A stretch of 40,493 nucleotides of DNA from Streptomyces populi (GTDB lineage: Bacteria > Actinomycetota > Actinomycetes > Streptomycetales > Streptomycetaceae), in NCBI RefSeq assembly GCF_002911015.1, contig NZ_KZ626915.1, positions 1 through 40,493 on the forward strand, read 5' to 3'. The notes beneath the pieces are model-generated. The model saw nothing but the letters and a program-made list of their open reading frames with translations. It had not been told where the DNA came from and did no database searches. Shown here piece after piece: positions 23,321 through 30,357 of this stretch. Position numbers and translations under genes: made by a program. Position 1 is the first letter of the stretch, and each line of letters opens with the position of its first letter.

Positions 23321-25495
23321 TCACGCCGGTTCTCTCTGGGCGCGGGCGGCCGGGGTGCCCTCGTGCGGGCGCTCCGCGTCGGAACCGCACATCTCCTCGT
23401 TCAGTTCCGCGACCAGTCTGGTGAGGTCGGTCGGACGGTCCGGTGCCCACCAGTCCCCGAGGAGTTCGGCCAGGGACTCCTCGCGGGCCCTGGACAGGTT
23501 CCCGGCGACGAGGCGCCCCTCGTCGGTCAGGACCAGGTCCAGGCCCTCGCGGCGGGCGAGCCGGCGTTCCTCGATCTGGCGGGCCGCGGCCAGGACGACG
23601 TCCAGGGGCACCGCGCTGTGCTCGGCCAGCAGGGCGGGCTCCGCCCACCCGTACTTCTTGATCCGCAGCAGCAGCCAGCTCGCCGCCGGCAACAGGTCGT
23701 AGCCCGCCCGCGCGGTGATCTTCTCGTAGATCTCGCGGCGCCCCTCCCGGGTGCCGAGCAGGGACAGGGCCCGGCACACCTCGTCGTACGAGGACCGCTC
23801 GACCGGGTTGCTGGCGAGCGTCTCCGTGACGTCGGGGGCGGTGACGGAGCCGCGCAGCCTGTCCTCGCGCAGGAACCAGGCCAGCACGAAGCCGAGCAGG
23901 GCGACCGGGGCGGCGTACAGGAAGACGTCCGTGATCGAGGTCGCGAAGGCGTGCAGGACGGACGGCCGCAGGTCGGCCGGCAACCGGGCGACGCCCTTCG
24001 GGTCCGCCTTCAGGGAGTCCGTGGTGATGCCGGGCGGCAGCTGCTGCCCGGCCAGTGCCTTCGTCAGGTTGTCGCCGAGGCGGCCCGCGAAGACCGTGCC
24101 GAAGATCGCGACGCCGAACGAGGCGCCGATGGACCGGAAGAAGGTCGCCCCGGAGGTCGCGACGCCCAGGTCCTCGTACGACACGGCGTTCTGCACGATC
24201 AGGACCAGCACCTGCATGACCAGGCCGAGCCCGAGGCCGAAGACGAAGAAGTAGGTGCTCATGATCCCGGTGCCGCTGCTCTCGTCCAGCTGGTGCAGCA
24301 GGAGCAGACCGAGGGCGGTGATCCCGGTGCCGAGGATCGGGAACACCTTCCAGCGGCCGGTGCGGCTGACGATCTGCCCGGAGACCGTGGACGACAGCAG
24401 CAGCCCGAACACCATCGGCAGCATGTGCACGCCGGACATCGTGGGCGAGACGCCCTGCACGACCTGGAGGAACGTCGGCAGATAGGTCATCGCGCCGAAC
24501 ATCGCGAAACCCACGATGAAGCTGATGATCGCGGACAGCGTGAAGGTGTGGATCCGGAAGAGCTTGAGCGGCAGCACGGGTTCGGCCGCGCGCCGCTCCA
24601 CCGCCACGAAGACGACGGCGAGGACCACACCGAGGATCACGAGCCCGACGATCTGCGGCGAGCCCCAGTCCCAGGTGGTGCCGCCCAGCGAGGCCACCAG
24701 GACCAGACAGGTGGCGACCGCCGCGATCAGGAACGTACCGGCGTAGTCGATGACGTGCCGTGCCGACTTCCTCGGGATGTGCAGGACCGCGGCGATCACC
24801 GCGAGCGCCACGACACCGACGGGCAGGTTGACGTAGAAGACCCAGCGCCAGCTGAGGTGTTCCGTGAACAGCCCGCCGAGCAGCGGCCCCAGCACGCTCG
24901 TCGCGCCGAACACCGCGCCGAACAGCCCCTGGTACTTGCCCCTCTCGCGCGGCGGGACGAGGTCGCCGACGATCGCCATCGACAGCACCATCAGCCCGCC
25001 GCCGCCGAGCCCTTGCAGCGCCCGGAAGGCGATCAGCTCGCCCATGTTCTGCGACATGCCGCACAGCGCCGACCCGATCAGGAAGATGACGATCGCCGTC
25101 TGGAAGAGCCTCTTGCGGCCGTACTGGTCGCCGAGCTTGCCCCACAGCGGGGTCGCCGCCGTCGACGCGAGCAGGTACGCCGTGACCACCCAGGACAGGT
25201 GCTCCAGGCCGCCGAGGTCGCTCACGATGGTCGGCAGCGCGGTGGACACGATCGTCTGGTCCAGCGCGGCGAGCAGCATGCCGAGCAGCAGGGCGCCGAT
25301 GGACACGAAGACGCTGCCGTGGACGGTGTCCCGGGCGTCGGTCGCCGCCGCGCTGCGACGGCGCACCGCCGACTCGCTCACCTCGACCGAGTCGTGCGGT
25401 CCGGGCGGACCGGCCGTGCCGTCACCGGTCGGCGCCCCGGCCCCTTCCGGCCCGCGGCCGGACGATGTGCCCGAACCGTGCGCGTCCCCGGTCAT
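23321..25495 (-). CDS. DHA2-type MFS multidrug exporter fused to a MarR-like DNA-binding domain
   Basis: The protein has 724 residues, against about 500 for the family. Residues 1-60 are a polar leader. About 60-560 hold the 14-helix DHA2 drug:H+ antiporter: LLAALDQTIVSTALPTI is motif D1, GKLGDQYGRKRLF motif A, and FGAVFGATSVLGPLLGGLF motif C. Residues about 575-700 form a soluble helical, winged-helix-like domain (AASWLLLRIKKYGW, LAEHSAVPLDVVLAAARQIEERRLARR, LVLTDEGRLVAGNL) of MarR type. The transporter could therefore sense a ligand or DNA on its cytoplasmic side; that is inference. ATG 25495 follows GGGAGG. It probably exports a toxic or secondary-metabolite compound. Confidence 0.9.
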   Translation of the reverse strand: MTGDAHGSGTSSGRGPEGAGAPTGDGTAGPPGPHDSVEVSESAVRRRSAAATDARDTVHGSVFVSIGALLLGMLLAALDQTIVSTALPTIVSDLGGLEHLSWVVTAYLLASTAATPLWGKLGDQYGRKRLFQTAIVIFLIGSALCGMSQNMGELIAFRALQGLGGGGLMVLSMAIVGDLVPPRERGKYQGLFGAVFGATSVLGPLLGGLFTEHLSWRWVFYVNLPVGVVALAVIAAVLHIPRKSARHVIDYAGTFLIAAVATCLVLVASLGGTTWDWGSPQIVGLVILGVVLAVVFVAVERRAAEPVLPLKLFRIHTFTLSAIISFIVGFAMFGAMTYLPTFLQVVQGVSPTMSGVHMLPMVFGLLLSSTVSGQIVSRTGRWKVFPILGTGITALGLLLLHQLDESSGTGIMSTYFFVFGLGLGLVMQVLVLIVQNAVSYEDLGVATSGATFFRSIGASFGVAIFGTVFAGRLGDNLTKALAGQQLPPGITTDSLKADPKGVARLPADLRPSVLHAFATSITDVFLYAAPVALLGFVLAWFLREDRLRGSVTAPDVTETLASNPVERSSYDEVCRALSLLGTREGRREIYEKITARAGYDLLPAASWLLLRIKKYGWAEPALLAEHSAVPLDVVLAAARQIEERRLARREGLDLVLTDEGRLVAGNLSRAREESLAELLGDWWAPDRPTDLTRLVAELNEEMCGSDAERPHEGTPAARAQREPA

Positions 25496-25664
25496 GCGGC
25501 CTCCCTGAGCCCCGAGGGTCCCGGTCACCCTCCATCCTGATCGGTGTGTCCGGTTATGGCCTGTCGAAGCAAGCGGAATCCACGATTCAGAGGGGGGCTG
25601 CTTGAAGGTTGTATGAAGGTCGTCCGCATAATCACTGGAGTTTTCAGGGGGGAGGGACCCACAC

Positions 25665-27020
25665 GTGACTGAACCGACCGGGCATGTCTGCCCCGAGTGC
25701 GCCGCGTACCGGGCGCAGGACGGCAGCCCGTCCTGCGCCTGCGCCCGCACGGCGTCCGACGCGCTGCGCAACAAGCGCACGGCACAGGCCGCCGCGGCGG
25801 CGGAGGACTTCAATCCGCTGCGCATACGGCCCTACGTGGAACTGGGTCCGGAGGATTCCGGGTACCCCGGAGAGGGCTGGGCGCCGGCCGGGGACACCGG
25901 TGTTCCGGTACCGGCCGGAACGGCCGCGGGGCCCTGGCACGCCGCCCCGACGCCCGGAGAGCCCTGGGCGCCCGCCGAGGCGGGCGTCTGGACGCCGGAG
26001 GGCACCTCGGCGTACGCGAGCGGCGGCGCGCCCGTAGGCGGCGTCGAGCCGTGGGGCGCCGTGGACGGCGTTCCGCCGGCCGGCGGAGTGCCGATGCCGC
26101 CCGCGAACGGAGCGGGCGCCGCGGCTTCCACCGTGCATCCGGGGACGATTCCCGCGGACGCGACCATGCAGCTGGGAGCGGTCCCGGCGGACGCGACCAT
26201 GCAGCTGGGAGCGGTCCCGGCGGACGCGACCGCACGATCGGCGCCGCTGCCGGCGGAAGCGGTCACGCCGTCGGCACCGCTGCCGGCCGACGCGACCATG
26301 CGGCTGAAGGCGCTCCCCTCGGAGGCGCACGCCACCGACGTCCGTCTCTTCCCCGAGGGTTCGCGCCCGTCGGAGCACGGACGGGGGGACTCGTCCGGCG
26401 GCCGGCCCGGACGCCGTCGGCGTGCCGGGGTCCTCGCCGTCACCGGGGTCGTGGTGACGGTGGTGGCCGCGGCGGGGGCCGTGAGCGGGCTGCTCTCCTC
26501 CGACCCTCCCTCGCAGGAGGAGGCCCGGCCGAAGGGCGTCAGCGCGAGCGCGCCGGAGGTGCTGTCCGACACGGAGTCCGCGGTGCCGTCGGCGAGCGCG
26601 TCCGCGACGGCGTCGGCCTCGTCGTCCCCGTCCGCCTCGGTGAGCGCGAGCCCGTCGGCGTCCGAGTCGGAGACGTCGGCGACACCGTCCTCGTCGGCCA
26701 CGGCGTCACCGACGTCCGCGCGGCCGAGCCCGACGGCGACCGCGACGGAATCCGCGGACCCCGCCGGGGGCGGCGGTTCGAACGCGGTGGCCGGGCCCAC
26801 CCTGCAGATCGGCGACAGCGGGTCCGAGGTGACCGAGCTCCAGCTGCGGTTGGGTCAGCTGAGGATGTACAACACGCGGAGGGCCGGCGACCGGTTCGAC
26901 CATCGCCTCGAGGACGCCGTGCGCTGGTACCAGTGGGCGCGGGGCATCACGGGGGACAGCCCCGGCGTGTACGGGCCGGCCACACGGGCGAGCCTGGAGG
27001 CGGAGACGTCCGAGCCGTAG
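25665..27020 (+). CDS. Membrane-spanning peptidoglycan-binding protein with an N-terminal zinc-ribbon-like motif
   Basis: The 451-residue protein has four parts. Residues 8-26 hold two Cys pairs (CPEC and CAC) that could bind zinc. A Pro/Ala/Gly-rich cytoplasmic stretch to about 245 contains the 11-residue repeat ADATMQLGAVP. One membrane helix follows (about 253-272). Outside come a Ser/Thr/Ala linker (about 298-368) and a peptidoglycan-binding domain (375-448) with the signature IGDSGSEVTELQLRLGQL and VYGPATRASLE. It would connect the cytoplasm with the cell wall, as a sensor or wall-linked scaffold. GTG 25665 lies behind GGGGGGAGGG. A promoter may be formed by TTGAAG at 25602 and CATAAT at 25627. 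Confidence 0.85.
   Translation: MTEPTGHVCPECAAYRAQDGSPSCACARTASDALRNKRTAQAAAAAEDFNPLRIRPYVELGPEDSGYPGEGWAPAGDTGVPVPAGTAAGPWHAAPTPGEPWAPAEAGVWTPEGTSAYASGGAPVGGVEPWGAVDGVPPAGGVPMPPANGAGAAASTVHPGTIPADATMQLGAVPADATMQLGAVPADATARSAPLPAEAVTPSAPLPADATMRLKALPSEAHATDVRLFPEGSRPSEHGRGDSSGGRPGRRRRAGVLAVTGVVVTVVAAAGAVSGLLSSDPPSQEEARPKGVSASAPEVLSDTESAVPSASASATASASSSPSASVSASPSASESETSATPSSSATASPTSARPSPTATATESADPAGGGGSNAVAGPTLQIGDSGSEVTELQLRLGQLRMYNTRRAGDRFDHRLEDAVRWYQWARGITGDSPGVYGPATRASLEAETSEP
26154..26231 (+). repeat. In-frame 33-bp tandem repeat in the peptidoglycan-binding protein gene
   Basis: Two identical 33-bp units (26154-26186 and 26187-26219) and a 12-base start of a third encode ADATMQLGAVP repeats. 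Identity at the DNA level points to recent duplication. Confidence 0.88.
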
Positions 27021-27069
27021 CTCGCCCCTGGCGTTCCGCGGTGGCGGGTCCGGCTCCGGTGGGTGGGTC

Positions 27070-27180
27070 GGGGCCGTGCCGGTGCATCAGCCCGTCGCCG
27101 TCGGATGAGGCGTGGGCGTCGGTGGCGACGGGCATCGATGTACCGGCACGGCCCCTCGCGTGCGTACCCGACTGCGGGTG
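27070..27180 (-). repeat. Dispersed hairpin repeat, copy 3 (inverted)
   Basis: Arms at 27070-27099 and 27124-27155 pair as in the other copies, and the conserved lead lies at 27156-27180. It sits 50 bases after the peptidoglycan-binding protein gene, between convergent genes. Its flank matches that of copy 1 (CACCCGAGCCACCGATCACC), defining a subtype. Confidence 0.92.
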
Positions 27181-27240
27181 ATCGGTGGCTCGGGTGCGCG
27201 CCTCACGTGCGTTTTTTCCATCCCCGGCCGGGGAAAGTTC

Positions 27241-27283
27241 AGCCGCTCCGGCGTTCGAGGAGCGGGGTCCGGGGCGGAACCCC
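27241..27283 (-). repeat. Short GC-rich intergenic element, copy 2
   Basis: The inverse of the element at 11291-11330, with core CCGGCGTTCGAGGAGCGGGG. It keeps the same order and a comparable distance relative to the hairpin repeat, so the two elements form a composite module seen twice in the window. Confidence 0.65.
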
Positions 27284-27301
27284 AGGTACGGGAAGGGTAG
27301 G

Positions 27302-27326
27302 GGCGGAGGGGGCGAAAACCCCCGCC
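27302..27326. terminator. Hairpin between the convergent wall-binding and HAD genes
   Basis: GGCGG-(A)-GGGGG pairs with CCCCC-GCC around CGAAAA. Read on the minus strand the loop is TTTTCG, 33 bases past the HAD stop codon. Confidence 0.55.
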
Positions 27327-27358
27327 CAGCCCCACTCCCCTCCCGGAGGGATCCTGGC

Positions 27359-28021
27359 TCAGCCGATGTGAAGGCGGAGCGTCCCGTCACCCACGACCTC
27401 GACCCGGACCTCGGTCAGATCACGTACGGCCACGTCCGGGCCGTGGAACGGCGCTCGGGAGCCGATCCCGACGACCCGCATTCCGGCGGCCCGCCCCGCG
27501 ACGATCCCCGCTTCGGAGTCCTCGAAGACGACACAGTCCTCGGGCGCGATGCCCAGCTCGGCCGCGCCCTTCAGGAAGCCTTCGGGATCGGGCTTGCTCG
27601 CGCCGACGGACTCGGCCGTGACCCGCACATCGGGAAGTCCGAGTCCGGCGGCGGCCATCCGCGCGGTGGACAGTGCCACGTCCGCCGAGGTGACGAGCGC
27701 GTGCGGCACTCCGGCGAGGGAGGCAAGGAACTCGGGCGCACCCGGAATCGCGACGACGCCGTCCACGTCGGCGGTCTCCTCGGCCAGCATCCGCGCGTTG
27801 TCCGCGTGGTTCTGCTCCATGGGACGGTCCGGCAGCAGCACCGCCATCGAGGCGTAGCCCTGCCTGCCGTGGACGACCTTCATGACCTCGTCCCCGTCCA
27901 GCCCGTGCCGGTCGGCCCAGCGGCGCCAGCAGCGCTCGACGACGACGTCCGAGTTGACGAGGGTGCCGTCCATGTCGAGCAGGAGGGCGCGGGCGGTCAG
28001 AACGGTGGTGGCCGCGGTCAT
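27359..28021 (-). CDS. HAD-superfamily sugar phosphatase
   Basis: This 220-residue cytosolic phosphatase hydrolyses a small phosphate ester through an aspartyl-phosphate. LLLDMDGTLVNSD (about 14-26) holds the nucleophile and acid Asp; VTSADV carries motif II Thr/Ser; ASKPDPEGF holds the motif III Lys; CVVFEDSEAGI holds the metal-binding acids. The helical cap between motifs I and II is of the beta-phosphoglucomutase / 2-deoxyglucose-6-phosphatase kind, so a sugar phosphate is likely. The ATG at 28021 was preferred over 28027 because GGAG lies 7 bases before it. An AT-rich stretch with inverted repeats about 100 bases upstream probably contains its promoter. Confidence 0.9.
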   Translation of the reverse strand: MTAATTVLTARALLLDMDGTLVNSDVVVERCWRRWADRHGLDGDEVMKVVHGRQGYASMAVLLPDRPMEQNHADNARMLAEETADVDGVVAIPGAPEFLASLAGVPHALVTSADVALSTARMAAAGLGLPDVRVTAESVGASKPDPEGFLKGAAELGIAPEDCVVFEDSEAGIVAGRAAGMRVVGIGSRAPFHGPDVAVRDLTEVRVEVVGDGTLRLHIG

Positions 28022-28117
28022 CGGCATGCTCCAAAACGCAGAGAAGGGGGGCAAGTACACCCCCCGGAAAACAAGGCGGCCCCGCCCGCCGGTCAGGGAG
28101 GTGCGGACGGGAACCAC

Positions 28118-28138
28118 TTTGTTCCTACAACATACAAA
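28118..28138 (-). promoter_or_regulatory. AT-rich inverted repeat upstream of the HAD phosphatase
   Basis: TTTGT (28118-28122) and ACAAA (28134-28138) form an inverted repeat that encloses TGTT-N5-AACA. AT-rich DNA is rare in this window, so this is a probable promoter/operator, perhaps for a sugar-responsive regulator. The rest of 28022-28342 holds no gene. Confidence 0.4.
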
Positions 28139-28342
28139 ACAATTCGCCCCGGCGCCACCGCCCCGACCCGCCCTTCGGTCGTCACGACACGAAGCACAAC
28201 CCCCCAGCCCCCATCGAGACACTCCCGAGACCTCCCTCACGCGCCGACGGCGCAAGAGAGAAGGCCCCCTCCCCGACCACGGCAAACCGGCAGCCGACCG
28301 CGACCGGATACGCGCGGAGGGGGCTCGGTGACCACCACGACG

Positions 28343-28454
28343 CACCCGCAGCCGGGTACGCACGGAAGGGGCCGTGCCGGTACATCGATGCCCGTCGCCA
28401 CCGACGGCCACATCTCCGTCCGACGGCGACGGGCTGATGCACCGGCACGGCCCC
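28343..28454 (+). repeat. Dispersed hairpin repeat, copy 4
   Basis: Arms 28368-28399 and 28425-28454 are near-identical to the other copies. The loop differs most (ATCTCCGTCC), as expected if only the stem is conserved. It ends 53 bases from the TMEM165-like gene's stop codon, in its 3' region. Confidence 0.9.
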
Positions 28455-28507
28455 GACCCCCCACCGGACCGCGACCGCCGGCGGGCGCAAGCGAACCCGC
28501 GAGCGAC

Positions 28508-29089
28508 CTAGCCCGCCACGGCCTCGTACAGGCTCCAGACCCCCAGCCCCAGCATCAGCACGGCCGCCACCTTGGTGATCAGCGACAACGGCACCCGCTT
28601 CATCAGCGCCTTGCCGCCCACGATCCCCAGCCCCGCGACGGCCCACAGCCCCAGCACCGCGCCGAGCCCCACCGACAGCGGGTCGTCGTACCGGGCGGCG
28701 AGGTTCGCCGTCATGATCTGCGTGAGGTCGCCGAACTCGGCGACGAGGATGAGCATGAAGCCCGCCCCGGAGACCTTCCAGAAGGTCTGGTTCTCCGGCT
28801 TGCGGACCTCCTCCTCGTCCTCGTTCTTCTTCATCAGCAGCACCGCGGCACCGCCGAGGAACAGCACACCCGTGACGGCGTGCACGATCTGCTGCGGCAG
28901 CAGCGTCAGCACGCTGCCCGCCGCGACGGCGAGCGCCACATGGACGGCGAACGCGGCGGCGACACCGGCGAAGACGTACGAGGCGCGGTAGCGCGTGCCG
29001 AGGACGAGGCCGGCGAGCGCGGTCTTGTCGGGGAGCTCGGCAAGGAAGACGACACCGAAGACGAGCGCCATCACGCTGAAGCTGATCAA
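28508..29089 (-). CDS. TMEM165/GDT1-family (UPF0016) manganese transporter
   Basis: This 193-residue membrane protein has about six helices. The two family signatures are present as ELPDKT (about 18-23) and EFGDLT (about 118-123), the E-x-G-D-K/R-type motifs that line the cation path; the first has Pro for Gly and the second Leu for Lys/Arg. A central acidic loop (KKNEDEEEVRK) separates the two halves. The family exports or exchanges Mn2+ or Ca2+ for protons. TTG 29089 was chosen because GAGGAA lies just upstream and the reading begins at the first helix. Control by a Mn2+ riboswitch upstream agrees with a role in manganese detoxification. Confidence 0.9.
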   Translation of the reverse strand: MISFSVMALVFGVVFLAELPDKTALAGLVLGTRYRASYVFAGVAAAFAVHVALAVAAGSVLTLLPQQIVHAVTGVLFLGGAAVLLMKKNEDEEEVRKPENQTFWKVSGAGFMLILVAEFGDLTQIMTANLAARYDDPLSVGLGAVLGLWAVAGLGIVGGKALMKRVPLSLITKVAAVLMLGLGVWSLYEAVAG

Positions 29090-29215
29090 AATTCCTCAAT
29101 CGGTCGGGCTGCCCCGCCGAGAGTTGCGACTACGCGTGCTGTGACTGCGCGAACCTCGGCACGGCAGCACACGGCGTCACCCGCACCGGTGGGTGCGGGC
29201 ACGAGCGCCCGTACC

Positions 29216-29353
29216 GGAAAGGCCCGGCAGGGCAAGTGCACTGCTTGCCGAAGGTCTCACTGGCCGGTCTCGTGATCGAGGCCTGCCTCCGGGCGCCGGC
29301 TCAGACGAGCTGAGCAGTATGTCGACGGTCCGGCGAAGAGCTACTCCCCTTCT
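29216..29353 (-). promoter_or_regulatory. yybP-ykoY manganese riboswitch
   Basis: On the minus strand the conserved 5' core GGGGAGTAGC lies at 29349-29340, GTCGACATACT at 29326-29316, and GAGACCTTCGG at 29258-29248. The 3' end GGGCCTTTCC can pair with the AAGGGG start. Element order and spacing match the yybP-ykoY class, which binds Mn2+. A GC-rich hairpin (CCCGCACC / GGTGCGGG, near 29180-29199) lies between it and the gene and may be the expression platform. The regulated gene is the TMEM165-like transporter, expected to be induced by Mn2+. Confidence 0.88.
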
Positions 29354-29439
29354 GCACCGCCCATGGTACGCGACCCGCGCGGCGGCCCACAGGGCCGGAA
29401 GTCCCCCGACCCGGGGTCCGCGACCGCGGAAAGTAGTTC

Positions 29440-29466
29440 TGTCATGAACCTTGTCATGTCATGAAC
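29440..29466. promoter_or_regulatory. Direct repeat TGTCATGAAC before the nuclease gene
   Basis: Two identical 10-mers, at 29440-29449 and 29457-29466, are 17 bases apart, about 100 bases before the secreted nuclease start. Read on the other strand they are GTTCATGACA. They may be activator or repressor sites. The remaining bases to 29567 hold no gene. Confidence 0.4.
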
Positions 29467-29567
29467 GCGTCACTATTTTCTAACCGCGCACTTACCTCAC
29501 GGCTACACGACGCCGCGAGCATTCGTTCGCCCGCACTCCAACACCCCCACAAATCAAGGGAGTTCGC

Positions 29568-30212
29568 ATGCCCAAGGTCTACGCGCGTCGACGGCTGAGC
29601 ATACTCGCAGCCTTCACGGGTCTGACAGCCCTGGCCGGTGTCTTCAACGGCCCGACCGCCTCCGCCGCCCTCCCCACCCCGGTCAGCGCGGCCACCGCCC
29701 GCACCTACCTCGCGTCCCTCACCGTCGCGACGGAGAGCCGCACCGGCTACTCCCGTGACCTGTTCCCCACCTGGATCACGATCAGCGGCACCTGCAACAC
29801 CCGCGAGTACATCCTCAAGCGCGACGGCTCCAACGTGACCACCGACTCCGCGTGCGTGGCCACCAGCGGCAGCTGGTACTCCGTCTACGACGGTGCCACC
29901 TGGACCGCCGCCTCCGACGTCGACATCGACCACCTCGTGCCGCTCGCCGAGGCCTGGGACTCCGGCGCCGGCGCCTGGACCACGGCCCAGCGCCAGGCCT
30001 TCGCCAACGACGTGACCCGCCCGCAGCTGCTCGCGGTCACGGACAACGTCAACCAGTCCAAGGGCGACAAGGACCCGGCCGAGTGGATGCCCTCGCGCAC
30101 CGCGTACGCCTGCACCTACGTCCGCGCCTGGGTGCAGGTGAAGTACTACTACAACCTGAAGGTCGACTCCGCGGAGAAGGCCAAGCTGACCTCGGTCCTC
30201 AGCGGCTGCTGA
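29568..30212 (+). CDS. Secreted HNH endonuclease (DUF1524 type)
   Basis: The precursor has 214 residues, with a signal peptide of about 33 residues (hydrophobic core, ending TASA-AL). The mature domain carries DIDHLVPLAEAWDSGA (about 119-134), whose D-H pair is the metal/general-base site, and then RPQLLAVTDNVNQSKGDKDP, which supplies the Asn and Lys of the beta-beta-alpha metal fold. Four Cys (GTCNT, SACVA, ACTYV, SGC) could form two disulphides, fitting an extracellular enzyme. It should degrade DNA, and perhaps RNA, outside the cell for nutrients or during lysis. ATG 29568 is preceded by AAGGGAG. Confidence 0.92.
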   Translation: MPKVYARRRLSILAAFTGLTALAGVFNGPTASAALPTPVSAATARTYLASLTVATESRTGYSRDLFPTWITISGTCNTREYILKRDGSNVTTDSACVATSGSWYSVYDGATWTAASDVDIDHLVPLAEAWDSGAGAWTTAQRQAFANDVTRPQLLAVTDNVNQSKGDKDPAEWMPSRTAYACTYVRAWVQVKYYYNLKVDSAEKAKLTSVLSGC

Positions 30213-30357
30213 CCCGCACGCCCGGCACGGACCGGCGGCCACGGGTCGCCCGGGTTCCGGACACCGCTCCCCCCACGGTGTTCCCGCGGCCTCCGGAACC
30301 TCCCCAGGGGCCTCCGTCGTTCCGTACCGTACGGGGCGACGGAGGAGGGGGACCACC

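Noticed and set aside
27063..27371. Similar Arg-rich open frames with RRWRRASMYRHGPSRAY occur at all four hairpin repeats
   Set aside because: They are translations of the same non-coding repeat on either strand, begin and end at random, and have no ribosome-binding sites.
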